A stretch of 64,000 nt of DNA from Lachnospiraceae bacterium (GTDB taxonomy: Bacteria > Bacillota > Clostridia > Lachnospirales > Lachnospiraceae), in the NCBI GenBank assembly GCA_014804365.1, contig JAAUZX010000024.1, forward strand, positions 101,352 to 165,351, read 5' to 3'. The notes under the pieces were generated by a model. It was not told the origin of the DNA, searched no databases, and worked only from the letters and a program-made list of their open reading frames with translations. A program made the position numbers and the translations under genes. Each line of letters opens with the position of its first letter. Position 1 is the first letter of the stretch. Positions 34,047 to 44,600 of this stretch are shown piece after piece.

Positions 34047-35927
34047 ATGTTTATAGAGAAGATAGAACAGACAAATGATATCAAGCAGCTTACGGAGGCG
34101 GATTACGGGGTACTGGCGGAAGAGATCAGAGAATTCCTGATTACATCTATCAGCGAGACCGGCGGGCACTTGGGGTCTAATCTCGGTGCCGTGGAACTGA
34201 CTATGGCGCTGCATTTGTTTTTAAATTTGCCGGAGGATAAGATAATCTGGGATGTGGGACATCAGTCTTACACTCATAAGATTCTGACGGGCAGGCGGGA
34301 CGGATTCGTTAATCTGCGTAAGTTCGGCGGTATGAGCGGTTTTCCGAAACGTAAGGAGAGCGACTGTGATTGTTTTGATACGGGGCACAGCTCCACTTCC
34401 ATCTCTGCCGGGCTCGGCATGGTGAAGGCAAGAGATATTCAGGGAGGGAAGAACACGATCGTTTCGGTGATCGGTGACGGTTCCCTGACCGGCGGTATGG
34501 CATATGAGGCGCTTAACAATGCCTCCCGGCTGGAAACCAATTTTATTATCGTGCTGAATGATAATAACATGTCCATATCGGAAAATGTGGGCGGTGTGTC
34601 CAAATATCTGAATAACATCAGAACGGCAGATATGTATCTGGACTTGAAAGAGGGGGTATACAATTCACTCCACGGCAAGTCGAAATACGGAGATAAAATG
34701 GTGTCCCAAATTAGACGCGTCAAGAGCAGTTTCAAGAATCTAGTAGTGCCGGGCATGTTTTTTGAAGATATGGGGATCACTTACTTAGGACCGGTGGACG
34801 GGCATAATATATCCGCCATGGTGCGTATGCTCAAGGAGGCTAGGAAGATACGAGGTGCGGTTCTTTTGCACGTGATTACCCAGAAGGGTAAGGGATATGC
34901 GCCGGCGGAGCGGCATCCTGCCAGATTTCACGGGGCGGAGCCCTTTGATATCGAGACGGGTATTCCGAGTAAGCCGCAGAGCAAAGCGAACTACACGGAC
35001 ATTTTTTCAACAGTCATGTGTAAAATGGGACAGCGGGATGAACAAGTGGTGGCAATCACGGCAGCCATGCCGGACGGCACCGGGCTGAAGCGTTTCCGAA
35101 ACATGTATCCGGAGCGGTTCTTTGATGTGGGGATTGCGGAGGAGCATGCGGTGACTTTTGCCGCAGGGCTGGCGGCAGGAGGGCTTAAACCGATCGTTGC
35201 GATCTATTCCTCTTTTCTGCAAAGGGCGTATGATCAGATTCTGCATGACGTATGTCTACAGAACCTGCCGGTAGTATTTGCCATAGACAGGGCGGGACTG
35301 GTAGGCAGTGATGGGGAGACTCATCAGGGTATTTTTGACCTGTCGTACCTATCGTCCATACCGAATATGCACATCATGGCGCCTAAGAATAAATGGGAAC
35401 TTTCCGACATGATGAAGTTTGCGGTAGCTTCCGGAATGCCGATTGCACTCCGCTATCCGAGAGGAGAGGCTTTCGACGGACTTAAGGATAACCGTGCGCC
35501 GATCGGGTATGGTAAGAGCGAAGCGATTTATGAGGAAGAGGATATCATTCTATTTGCGGTAGGCAGTATGGTGAAGGTGGCGCTTACGGTACGGGAACAG
35601 CTTAAGGAAAGAGGATATTCCTGTTCCTTGACCAATGCCAGATTCGTAAAGCCCATTGACGAGCAGGCAGTCAGGGAGGCATGCAGGGAGCATAAGCTGA
35701 TCGTAACCATGGAGGAAAATGTCTTAAGCGGCGGCTATGGCGAGAAGGTCAGAGCCTATGTGGATGAAATCAATGCGCCGGTTCATGTGTTGAACATAGC
35801 GATTCCGGACGAGTATGTAGAACACGGCAATGTGGAACTGCTGAAACGGGAGATCGGCATCGACGCTGATTCCATCGTGAAGAAGATAATGACGGCATAT
35901 GTATCCATGGCGGCAAATGAAAAATAA
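34047..35927 (+). CDS. dxs: 1-deoxy-D-xylulose-5-phosphate synthase
   Basis: DXS of 626 aa, first enzyme of the MEP isoprenoid pathway, condensing pyruvate with glyceraldehyde 3-phosphate. The thiamine diphosphate motif is GDGSLTGGMAYEALNNAS near residue 148, the substrate region GHQSYTHKILTG near 72, and the transketolase-like C-terminal half has VGIAEEHAVTFAAG near 363. CGGAGGATTACC precedes the ATG. Length is normal. Confidence 0.97.
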   Translation: MFIEKIEQTNDIKQLTEADYGVLAEEIREFLITSISETGGHLGSNLGAVELTMALHLFLNLPEDKIIWDVGHQSYTHKILTGRRDGFVNLRKFGGMSGFPKRKESDCDCFDTGHSSTSISAGLGMVKARDIQGGKNTIVSVIGDGSLTGGMAYEALNNASRLETNFIIVLNDNNMSISENVGGVSKYLNNIRTADMYLDLKEGVYNSLHGKSKYGDKMVSQIRRVKSSFKNLVVPGMFFEDMGITYLGPVDGHNISAMVRMLKEARKIRGAVLLHVITQKGKGYAPAERHPARFHGAEPFDIETGIPSKPQSKANYTDIFSTVMCKMGQRDEQVVAITAAMPDGTGLKRFRNMYPERFFDVGIAEEHAVTFAAGLAAGGLKPIVAIYSSFLQRAYDQILHDVCLQNLPVVFAIDRAGLVGSDGETHQGIFDLSYLSSIPNMHIMAPKNKWELSDMMKFAVASGMPIALRYPRGEAFDGLKDNRAPIGYGKSEAIYEEEDIILFAVGSMVKVALTVREQLKERGYSCSLTNARFVKPIDEQAVREACREHKLIVTMEENVLSGGYGEKVRAYVDEINAPVHVLNIAIPDEYVEHGNVELLKREIGIDADSIVKKIMTAYVSMAANEK

Positions 35928-35987
35928 CATATGTTACATAAACGTATTGCAATATTGTCGCAGAAATGACCGGCGGATGGGAAATAT

Positions 35988-36884
35988 ATGAAAGAGAGAC
36001 TGGATGTCATTCTGGTGAAACAGGGCTTCGCACCGTCCAGAGAGAAGGCCAAGGCGATTCTCATGACGGGAAATGTCTTTGTAAATGGGCAGAGAGAAGA
36101 TAAGGCAGGAACGACTTTTGACGAGAGTACAATTCAAATAGAGGTGAAGGGAAGCACGTTAAAATATGTGAGCCGTGGCGGTTTGAAGCTGGAGAAAGCC
36201 ATGAGTGAGTTCCAGGTCACGCTTGCGGGTGCAGTTTGTATGGACATCGGCGCTTCCACAGGCGGCTTTACGGACTGTATGCTGCAAAACGGTGCGGATA
36301 AGGTGTATGCGGTCGATGTGGGGCACGGACAGCTTGCATGGAAACTTCGAAGTGACGAGCGTGTGGTTTGTATGGAGAAGACGAACTTTCGTTATGTGAC
36401 ATCGGAAGATATCACAGAACAGATTGATTTTGGTTCGGTGGATGTCTCTTTTATTTCATTGACAAAGATTTTGATTCCGGCGAGAAATCTGCTGCGCACA
36501 CAGGGGCATATGGTGTGCCTGATCAAGCCGCAGTTTGAAGCGGGTAAGGATAAGGTCGGTAAGAAGGGTGTTGTCAGAGAACCACAGGTGCATAGGGAAG
36601 TGGTGCATAAAGTGGTGGATTTTGCCGATCTGATCGGATTTGAAGTAAGAGGACTGACCTATTCTCCGGTTAAGGGGCCAGAGGGTAATATCGAGTATCT
36701 GGTCTGGCTGGAAAAAAGAGCGGACATTTCGGAAGATGTTACGGCGATGACGGAATCGGAAGCGGAGCAGGCGTTGGACGGTCTGATGCAATCCGGGGCC
36801 GGCAGGTCGCGCAGGGAGGATATGGAGAAGCTGATTGCATGTGTTGTAGAAGAGGCGCATGGCGCGCTGGATGAGGCGAAATAA
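35988..36884 (+). CDS. tlyA: TlyA family rRNA 2'-O-methyltransferase
   Basis: Protein of 298 aa with an N-terminal S4 domain (RLDVILVKQGFAPSREKAK) and an FtsJ-like Rossmann methyltransferase domain (VCMDIGASTGGFTDC near residue 84, FISLTKIL near 155, IKPQFEAG near 181). TlyA methylates rRNA in other bacteria; the hemolysin name is historical. Its place between dxs and nadK is standard for Clostridia. Confidence 0.93.
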   Translation: MKERLDVILVKQGFAPSREKAKAILMTGNVFVNGQREDKAGTTFDESTIQIEVKGSTLKYVSRGGLKLEKAMSEFQVTLAGAVCMDIGASTGGFTDCMLQNGADKVYAVDVGHGQLAWKLRSDERVVCMEKTNFRYVTSEDITEQIDFGSVDVSFISLTKILIPARNLLRTQGHMVCLIKPQFEAGKDKVGKKGVVREPQVHREVVHKVVDFADLIGFEVRGLTYSPVKGPEGNIEYLVWLEKRADISEDVTAMTESEAEQALDGLMQSGAGRSRREDMEKLIACVVEEAHGALDEAK

Positions 36885-36887
36885 GAG

Positions 36888-37766
36888 ATGAAGTACTTTT
36901 ATCTGATCACAAACGAGGTGAAAGATCCGCAGGGTCAATACACGGAGCGGATCACCGCATATCTGGAAGCGAGAGGCGGTGTGGTCACCTGTGTGGATAA
37001 TACTGCCGAGGCAATTAGGACGGCGATTCGTGAGCCTCGGACGGAAAATTCAGAGGCGGCAGATGGCAGTGAGAATGATGGAGCGGAATGCGTTCTTGTA
37101 CTGGGCGGTGATGGTACTGTATTAAGAGCGGCGCGGAATATAATGGATAGCGATATACCGCTGCTGGGCGTAAATCTCGGCACTTTGGGATACTTGGCGG
37201 AAGTGGAGATCGGGAATATAGAGCAGGCGCTTGGCAGACTGCTTGCAGATGACTATACGCGGGAAGAGCGGATGATGCTGGAAGGACTTGTGGAGACCGG
37301 AGAGCAGACGGAAGAGAATTATGCCCTGAATGATATCGTGATTTCCAGGTGTGGTTCTTTGCAGATTCTGACTTTCAATATCTATGTCAACGGACAGTTC
37401 CTAAACAGCTACAGTGCAGACGGCATGATTGTGGCGACTCCGACAGGGTCTACCGGCTACAATATGTCGGCGGGCGGACCCATCGTGGAACCGGCGGCAA
37501 GTCTGCTGCTCCTGACACCGATTTGTCCGCATACATTAAATACGAGAAGCATTGTGCTGGCCTCTGAGGATGAGATCAGGATTGAGGTCTCGCAGGGGAA
37601 AGACGGGAGCATGCAGACGGTGGAGGCCAACTTTGACGGCAGCCATAAGATCATCATGCAGACCGGAGACAGCATTATGATTCGTAAAGCATCTAAAACC
37701 ACGGGAATTCTGAAACTCAATACGGAGAGCTTTCTCGCGGTACTGCATAAAAAAATGAGCGAATAA
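36888..37766 (+). CDS. nadK: NAD kinase
   Basis: NAD kinase of 292 aa, making NADP from NAD. The GGDGT motif (VLVLGGDGTVLRAA near residue 70), NLGTLGYLAEV near 97, NDIVISR near 147 and TPTGSTGYNMSAGGP near 186 are diagnostic. A short Asp/Glu-rich loop near residue 55-65 is variable. It starts three bases after tlyA. Confidence 0.96.
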   Translation: MKYFYLITNEVKDPQGQYTERITAYLEARGGVVTCVDNTAEAIRTAIREPRTENSEAADGSENDGAECVLVLGGDGTVLRAARNIMDSDIPLLGVNLGTLGYLAEVEIGNIEQALGRLLADDYTREERMMLEGLVETGEQTEENYALNDIVISRCGSLQILTFNIYVNGQFLNSYSADGMIVATPTGSTGYNMSAGGPIVEPAASLLLLTPICPHTLNTRSIVLASEDEIRIEVSQGKDGSMQTVEANFDGSHKIIMQTGDSIMIRKASKTTGILKLNTESFLAVLHKKMSE

Positions 37767-37786
37767 TAGATGGATGATAGGGGATT

Positions 37787-38254
37787 ATGAAGCAGACGAT
37801 CAAGAAGCGAAGACATGAAAAAATCAACGAATTGGTCAGCAGGTATGAGATAGATACACAGGAGGAATTGGCGGACAGATTGTGTGAAGCAGGTTACCAG
37901 GTCACGCAGGCAACGGTATCACGGGATATCAGGGAACTGAAACTGTCCAAGATTCCGGTGGGTAAGGGCCGGCAGAAGTATGTGGCTTTTACACAGGAGG
38001 AGTCGCATCTGGGGGATAAATATATCAGAGTACTGCGGGAAGGATATGTGTCCATGGATCTGGCACAGAACCTGCTGGTGATGAAGACGGTGTCCGGCAT
38101 GGCGATGGCTGTGGCCGCGGCGGTGGATGCGTTGAAAATAGAAGAAGTAGTAGGGTGCATCGCCGGAGATAATACGATCATGATGGCAATGCGCAATGAG
38201 GCGACGGCGGCCGCTGTTATGGATAAGATTGAAAGAATGCTAGAGCACTCATGA
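37787..38254 (+). CDS. argR: Arginine repressor ArgR/AhrC
   Basis: Regulator of 155 aa with an N-terminal winged helix (EELADRLCEAGYQVTQATVSRD) and a C-terminal arginine-binding hexamerisation domain (VVGCIAGDNTIMMAM). It senses arginine and controls arginine metabolism. No arginine genes lie nearby; the place between nadK and recN is conserved in Firmicutes. TAGGGG precedes the ATG. Confidence 0.95.
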   Translation: MKQTIKKRRHEKINELVSRYEIDTQEELADRLCEAGYQVTQATVSRDIRELKLSKIPVGKGRQKYVAFTQEESHLGDKYIRVLREGYVSMDLAQNLLVMKTVSGMAMAVAAAVDALKIEEVVGCIAGDNTIMMAMRNEATAAAVMDKIERMLEHS

Positions 38255-38263
38255 GGTGAAAAG

Positions 38264-39946
38264 ATGCTACAAAGTTTACATGTGAAAAATCTGGCGTTAA
38301 TAGATGAGGCGGAAGTTACTTTCGGTGACGGGCTCAATATTCTGACCGGAGAGACGGGAGCCGGTAAGTCCATTATCATAGGTTCCATCAACCTCGCGTT
38401 GGGCGCTAAGGCAGATAAGGATATGATTCGCACCGGGGCGGAGTATGCTCTGGTGGAATTGATTTTTACGGTGGATCAGCCCAGGCAGTTGGAAGCGATT
38501 CGTGAGATGGAACTGCCGGTTGAGGACGGGCAGGTCATCCTGCAGCGCCGGATCATGCAGAGCCGAAGTGTGTGCAGAGTGTGCGGCGAGACAGTGACAG
38601 CCAGACAGCTGAAACAGCTGGCGGAGATTCTGATAGACATCCACGGGCAGCATGAGCATCAGTCTCTTCTTCAGACCGGCAGGCAGCTGGCAATACTGGA
38701 TGCCTACACCGGAGAGGAACTTGCCGCTTGCAAGGAAGAGTTGCAGATTATCTATAAGCAGTATCGACAGGCCCAGGAAGAGCTGTCCGATAATGTGGTA
38801 GATGAGGAGTCGAGGAAAAGGGAGTCGGCGCTGGCGCAGTTCGAATGCCAGGAGATATCGGAGGCAGAACTGACTGTAGGCGAGGACGAGGAGGCGGAGC
38901 AGATTTACCGGAAACTGGTCAACGGACAGAAGATCAAAGAAGCCGTATCTCAGGCTCATGGGCTCTGCGGGTATGAAGAGACGGGAGTCGGAAGCAATAT
39001 AGGGCGTGCACTAAAAGAAATCAGATCAGTGTCTGCATATGACGAAGCCCTGCAGGAATTGGAACGTCAGCTGTTGGATATCGACAGTCTGTTGAATGAT
39101 TATAACAGGGCGGTCGCGGACTATCTGTCAGAACTGGAATTTGACGGGGAATTGTTCGACCGCACGGAAAAAAGGCTGAATCTGATCAATCATTTAAAAT
39201 CAAAATACGGCAGTACGATAGAAGAGATTCTGGCGTATCGGGATAAAGCGGAACAGCTGTTGAATAAATACAGTGATTATGACGCATACCGCATGAAACT
39301 TGAGGAACGTGCAGATACTTTAAGGAAAGAAGCACTTTTGGTCTGTGAAAAAATATCAAATCTGCGTCGGAACAGCGCGGATGCGCTTGCCGCAGAGATG
39401 AGAAAAGCGCTTGTAGATTTGAATTTTCAGGAAGTGGCCTTCGAGATACAGGTGAATTCCGACGAGGAGACGATGAGTGGCAGCGGATACGATAAAGTGA
39501 CATTCCTGATCTCTACCAATGCGGGCGAGAAACCTAAGGAGCTGGCACAGGTAGCCAGCGGCGGCGAATTGTCGCGCATCATGCTGGCGCTTAAGACCGT
39601 GCTGGCGGATAAGGACGAGATCGAGACGCTTATTTTTGACGAGATCGATACCGGCATCAGTGGTAAGACCGCATGGAAGGTATCGGAGAAAATGGGAATC
39701 CTCGGCAGGGAGCACCAGTTGATCTGTATTACGCATCTGCCGCAGATCGCAGCGATGGCCGACACGCATTTCTGTATAGAGAAGCGTGTGGAGGATAACC
39801 GTTCCATCACGGATATCAGGTGCCTGGATGAGACGGAGAGCATAGAAGAGGTTGCGCGTATGCTCGGTGGAGCCAGCATTACGGAAAATGTCAGAAATAA
39901 TGCAAAAGAAATGAAAGATTTGGCAAGAAATACAAAACAATACTAA
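38264..39946 (+). CDS. recN: DNA repair protein RecN
   Basis: SMC-like ATPase of 560 aa for double-strand break repair. Walker A LTGETGAGKSIIIGSI is near residue 28, a long coiled coil spans about 150-390, and the C-terminal signature and Walker B are VASGGELSRIMLALKT near 430 and LIFDEIDTGISGKTAW near 455. GAGGTG precedes the ATG. A terminator follows. Confidence 0.97.
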   Translation: MLQSLHVKNLALIDEAEVTFGDGLNILTGETGAGKSIIIGSINLALGAKADKDMIRTGAEYALVELIFTVDQPRQLEAIREMELPVEDGQVILQRRIMQSRSVCRVCGETVTARQLKQLAEILIDIHGQHEHQSLLQTGRQLAILDAYTGEELAACKEELQIIYKQYRQAQEELSDNVVDEESRKRESALAQFECQEISEAELTVGEDEEAEQIYRKLVNGQKIKEAVSQAHGLCGYEETGVGSNIGRALKEIRSVSAYDEALQELERQLLDIDSLLNDYNRAVADYLSELEFDGELFDRTEKRLNLINHLKSKYGSTIEEILAYRDKAEQLLNKYSDYDAYRMKLEERADTLRKEALLVCEKISNLRRNSADALAAEMRKALVDLNFQEVAFEIQVNSDEETMSGSGYDKVTFLISTNAGEKPKELAQVASGGELSRIMLALKTVLADKDEIETLIFDEIDTGISGKTAWKVSEKMGILGREHQLICITHLPQIAAMADTHFCIEKRVEDNRSITDIRCLDETESIEEVARMLGGASITENVRNNAKEMKDLARNTKQY

Positions 39947-39976
39947 ATTAATTTGAAAGATTTATCACATACTAGG

Positions 39977-40003
39977 AAGGACACGCTCTGTGTGTCCTTT
40001 TTG
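39977..40003 (+). terminator. Intrinsic terminator after recN
   Basis: AAGGACAC pairs with GTGTCCTT around a seven-base loop, ending in TTTTT. Confidence 0.85.
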
Positions 40004-40020
40004 TGTTACTTAAAATATGA

Positions 40021-40060
40021 AAGAGATTTACGAGTTTGCGAAGATGCGCAGCAGCTCATA
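40021..40060. repeat. Intergenic palindrome-family fragment before spoIVB
   Basis: Holds ATTTACGAGTTTGCGAAGATGCGCAGCAGCTC, sharing CGAGTTTGCG with the element at 7172. Forms only weak hairpins here. Confidence 0.35.
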
Positions 40061-40125
40061 AGCAATATCTCGAGCAGTTAATTATGAAGATATTTACTGC
40101 AAAAAAAGGATGAGGATGTGATAAA

Positions 40126-41469
40126 ATGGGCAGATTAGTTAGTATGACAAGAAAACAGGAAAGAATATATCGGGGGTTTTTATACCTGCTGCTCAGTATA
40201 GCGGTGGCTACGCTCGCAGTAGTTGTCTATGTTGCCTATTGGGACAAAATACCCTCAACGATTAAAATACGTGCCGGCGTGGAGCAGGAACTGGATTTTA
40301 AAGTACCTGTTTCGGGAGAAATCTATCGGATCGATGATGAGGCAGCCCAGGTATCTTCTCTGCCCGAATCCATGGATACTGAAGGCCAGGTCGCTGAGAG
40401 TATATCCGGGAGTGTGGAAAGCATCCATGTAGATTTTGCACATACAGTTAAATTCAAGGCTAATGAGATTGATACTTATCAGATGAATCTGAAGCTGTTT
40501 GGAGTTCTTCCTTATAAAAATGTAGATATAGAAGTGATTCAGGATAAGATGCTGATTCCGTCGGGAATCCCTATCGGTATCTATGTGAAGACGAACGGAG
40601 TGCTGGTCGTGGGAATCGGAGAATTCGAGGGAAGCGGCGGTACGAAAGTATCTCCTGCAAAATATGTACTGCAAAAAGGAGATTATATTCTGAAGGTAAA
40701 CGGGGAGGAAATGGAGAATAAGAAGCAGTTTATCCGGACGATCGAAGCATCCGAAGGAGAAAGTATGGTGCTGACGATCAAGCGAAATAGTGAAATAACA
40801 GATGTTATGATAACTCCGGAATGTAATCAGAATCAGGACTGGAAGTTAGGAATCTGGATCAGAGATAACGCGCAGGGCATCGGCACCATGACATATGAGG
40901 ATACGGATCATACATTCGGTGCGCTTGGACACGGTATTAATGATGTGGATACCTCAATGTTGATGAATCTGGACGAAGGGACGTTATATAAGACGGAGAT
41001 CGTAGGGATCACGAGAGGCTCCAACGGTTCACCGGGAGAATTGACCGGTTATATTGAGTATGACTCTGATAATGTGATCGGGGAGATTACGGAGAACACG
41101 ACGGAAGGGATATTTGGTGTGTGTGATGAAGAGATCATGGACGCGTCCTGTTTTGAGCCGATTCCTATTGCATTAAAACAGGAGATCGAGCTGGGACCGG
41201 CGCAGATCATATGTTCCGTTACGGGGGAGCCGGAGTTCTATGATGTGGAGATTGCGGAAGTTAATCTGGACGGCGACAATATCAACAGGGGGATCGTTAT
41301 ACGGGTGACCGACGAGAAACTTCTCACCTTGACCGGTGGAATCATACAGGGAATGAGCGGCAGCCCCATTATCCAGAACGGCAAGCTGGTGGGCGCGGTG
41401 ACTCATGTGCTGGTGCAGGATTCTACGAGAGGGTACGGAATTTTTATCGAGGAAATGTTGAGTCATTAA
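40126..41469 (+). CDS. spoIVB: SpoIVB peptidase
   Basis: Forespore-secreted serine peptidase of 447 aa that starts sigma-K activation in Bacillus. One N-terminal membrane helix (about residues 14-34), a PDZ domain (about 160-235, LQKGDYILKVNGEEMENKKQ), and a SpoIVB (S55) domain with HGINDVD near 275 and the catalytic Ser in IIQGMSGSPI near 410. An ATG at 40144 is an alternative start. In most Clostridia spo0A follows; here the secretion locus follows instead. Confidence 0.95.
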   Translation: MGRLVSMTRKQERIYRGFLYLLLSIAVATLAVVVYVAYWDKIPSTIKIRAGVEQELDFKVPVSGEIYRIDDEAAQVSSLPESMDTEGQVAESISGSVESIHVDFAHTVKFKANEIDTYQMNLKLFGVLPYKNVDIEVIQDKMLIPSGIPIGIYVKTNGVLVVGIGEFEGSGGTKVSPAKYVLQKGDYILKVNGEEMENKKQFIRTIEASEGESMVLTIKRNSEITDVMITPECNQNQDWKLGIWIRDNAQGIGTMTYEDTDHTFGALGHGINDVDTSMLMNLDEGTLYKTEIVGITRGSNGSPGELTGYIEYDSDNVIGEITENTTEGIFGVCDEEIMDASCFEPIPIALKQEIELGPAQIICSVTGEPEFYDVEIAEVNLDGDNINRGIVIRVTDEKLLTLTGGIIQGMSGSPIIQNGKLVGAVTHVLVQDSTRGYGIFIEEMLSH

Positions 41470-41502
41470 GTCATTCATCCCCACAAACAGGTTAACTGTC
41501 GG
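41470..41502 (+). repeat. 33-bp direct repeat, left copy
   Basis: Begins right after the spoIVB stop. Matches 27 of 33 bases at 50084-50116 without gaps, with the core CAAACAGGTT and CTGTCGG. It lies about 190 bases before the EssC-like gene. The right copy lies about 120 bases before the DUF6273 lipoprotein gene. Confidence 0.6.
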
Positions 41503-41623
41503 ATAACATGCATCTAAGAAAATGATTGTGCTAACATGATATAAATGATAAGGTGCATGGACCGAATGACCATGGGAAATTTATGAGATGACATTAGATA
41601 AGGTATGCTTTGATGCAATAAGA

Positions 41624-41632
41624 TGTTATAAT
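41624..41632 (+). promoter_or_regulatory. Promoter of the type VII secretion locus
   Basis: TGTTATAAT is a perfect -10 with a TGn extension. The -35 is weak, as often for extended -10 promoters. It gives a leader of about 54 bases before the EssC-like gene. Confidence 0.6.
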
Positions 41633-41692
41633 AACAGAAATGTCTCCGTAAGGAGCCATATCTGTAGAAAATAGTGTAAATGAGAGGACATC

Positions 41693-44600
41693 ATGAGTTT
41701 CATATTATCCGTTTACAGCATCAATGCATTTAAGGAATTTCTTTTGCCTGCAATAGATAATGCTGACAGTTCGATTACCGTCAGTAAATCAAATTTCGCA
41801 TTGCCGCGGGACATCGTCATACCTTTAGAGATCATAGGAGGACAGTGGTATATACGCAGGAGGAATTTCTATCTTGCCTATACGGTATCACAAAAGAGCT
41901 ATTCCGGACAGCCATTGCAAAACGGCGATCTTCTCACGCTGACTCTGCCGGAGGGCCAGATACTGAATATCATCGCTAAAGAAGTGAAGGATTCATTTAT
42001 CGTATATAAGAAATATGATATCACAGACCTTGACGTTATTCGGATCGGTCAGAATGAGGACAGCGATATCCGTTACGAAATCCTTGATCTGATCTCCGGA
42101 GAGCATGGAATAATCAAGAAGAACGACGCGGGATATATTGTAGAGGATACAAGCGCTAACGGCATTTTCATTAATTCCGTGCGGATTGCCGGCAGTTGGA
42201 AATTGTCCTTCGGGGATCGCATTGATATCTTCGGGCTACGCATGGTGTTTCTTGAGAATGTTCTTGCAATCAACGAAGGTGTGGAAGGACTCAGTTTGAA
42301 AAAGGGTGTCCTGACTCCTTTTTGTCCGAAGGAGAATGAAAAAGAGGAACAGGAAAACCGCAAACCGGATGAGAAATACGCCCAGAGCGCAGAGTCGGTA
42401 TTCTTTCACCGCGCGCCGAGGAAGATCTGCAGTCTGGAAAATGATGTTATAGAGATTGAAGCACCGCCTGCTGCCCCAGAGAGGAACAGGCAGTCTCTTG
42501 GCATGCTGGCGGGACCTACGCTGGCGATGGCGCTTCCGATGTTTCTCGGATGCAGTCTTGCGCTTTACAGTACTCTGGCGGGCACGGGAAGCAGAGGGGT
42601 ATTTCGGCGCATAGGATTGGCAATGGCGGCAGGATCGGCAGTGATCGGAATGTCGTGGACTCTGGCGTATATTCTGCGCAGCCGGAAGGAGAACAGAGAT
42701 GATGACCGGCGCAGGAGTGAGACATATGGCAGATATCTTGTAAAGTGCGACGAACTGATCAAGGCGAAATATGATAAGAACAAATCGGCTCTGACAGAGA
42801 TGTATCCTTCCGCGGAAGAATGTTGCGGATATACGGAGGAATCGGCACAGCTATGGGGCAGGAATGCCAGTCATGACGATATGCTCTTCGCGCGGCTTGG
42901 GCTGGGGGATATTCCTTTTCAGGTACAGATCGTCGTACCGGAGAAGAAGATCGCCATGTCGGAGGATGCACTTGTAGAAAAACTGAAGCGCATACAGGAC
43001 AACTATCACATGCTGCGGGACGTTCCCGTGGGTGTGGATCTTCTAAAACACAGGCTGATCGGCGTCTTCGGAGGAGAGAAGAAAGAGGGAGCCATAGCCG
43101 TTCTACATATGATTGCGGCACAGATTGCTGCCAATAACTGTTATACGGATGTGAAGATGGCGTTTATATACGATGCGAAGAATTATGATGACAGTAGTGT
43201 ATGGAACTTCGCCAAGTGGCTTCCGCATGTGTGGTCAGAAGATCGCAGAATAAGGTATGTGGCGAGGGACAGGCAGGAGGCAGGAGATGTGTTTTACGAG
43301 CTTGCCAAAGTGTTTCGCGCAAGACAGGAGGCGGGCGGCGAGGGCACAGAAGCGGGCAGGAAACCGCCGAAGCCATACTATGTGCTGTTTGTTGCGGACC
43401 CGGATATGCTGGAGGGAGAGTTGATCTCCAGGTACATATATAAATCAAGGAAAGAGTACGGTTTGACGACCGTAATGTTTGCTGAAAACTACGAACAGCT
43501 TCCCAATGCCTGTGAATATTTGATACAGAATGACTCGGTATTTACCGGAATCTATCACATCGGCGATGATGACAGGAAGAAGCAGACGATCCGTTTGGAT
43601 ATCATCGCGGGAGTAACGCTTGAGACGTTTGCCAGAAGACTGTCCGATATTCGTGTGAGTGAGGTAGAGACGGGGAAAGAGATGCCGGATGATCTGACAT
43701 TTTTTGAAATGTATGGTATCGGCAGGCCTGAGGAGCTGAACGTTGCACAGAGGTGGCGTAAGAGCAGGACTTATGAGAGCATGAAAACGCTGATCGGACA
43801 GAAGGCAGGAGGAAGAGAGTGTTATCTGGATGTCCATGAGAAATGCCACGGACCGCATGGGCTGGTGGCAGGAACGACCGGTTCCGGTAAGTCGGAGATT
43901 TTACAGACTTACATACTTTCTCTTGCAATCAATTTCAGCCCGGAAGATGTGTGTTTCTTTATCATTGATTATAAAGGCGGCGGTATGGCGAACCTGTTTT
44001 CCGGTTTACCGCATATGGTCGGGCAGATCACGAATCTTTCCGGCAGTCAGGTGCGCCGTGCGATGGTGTCCATTAAGAGTGAAAACCGGCGCAGACAACG
44101 CATTTTTAACGAGTACGGGGTCAATAACATCAATTTATATACGAAACTGTATAAGAATGGAGAGACGGCGGTTCCCGTACCGCATCTGTTCATCATCATA
44201 GACGAGTTTGCAGAGTTAAAGCGGGAAGAACCGGATTTTATGGGCGAGTTGATCAGTGTAGCGCAAGTAGGTAGAAGTCTTGGCGTGCACCTCATACTGG
44301 CCACTCAGAAGCCGGGCGGGACAGTGGATGACAATATCTGGAGCAATTCACGCTTCCGGATCTGTCTGCGTGTTCAGGACAGACAGGACAGTATGCATAT
44401 GCTGCATAAACCGGATGCGGCATATATCACGCAGACGGGACGGTGCTGTCTTCAGGTAGGCAACGATGAACTGTATGAGTCTTTTCAGTCAGGCTACAGT
44501 GGGGCAGCATATGATGAGGATGAGGACTGCGGAAGAAAAGATATTGCGCAGATGCTCTCCTACACGGGTAGAACGGCACTTATCGGAAGCCGCGTCAGGA

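Noticed and set aside
38270-38285. AAAGTTTACATGTG at the recN start as another motif copy
   Set aside because: It lacks the terminal ATAA and falls below the match level of the other copies.
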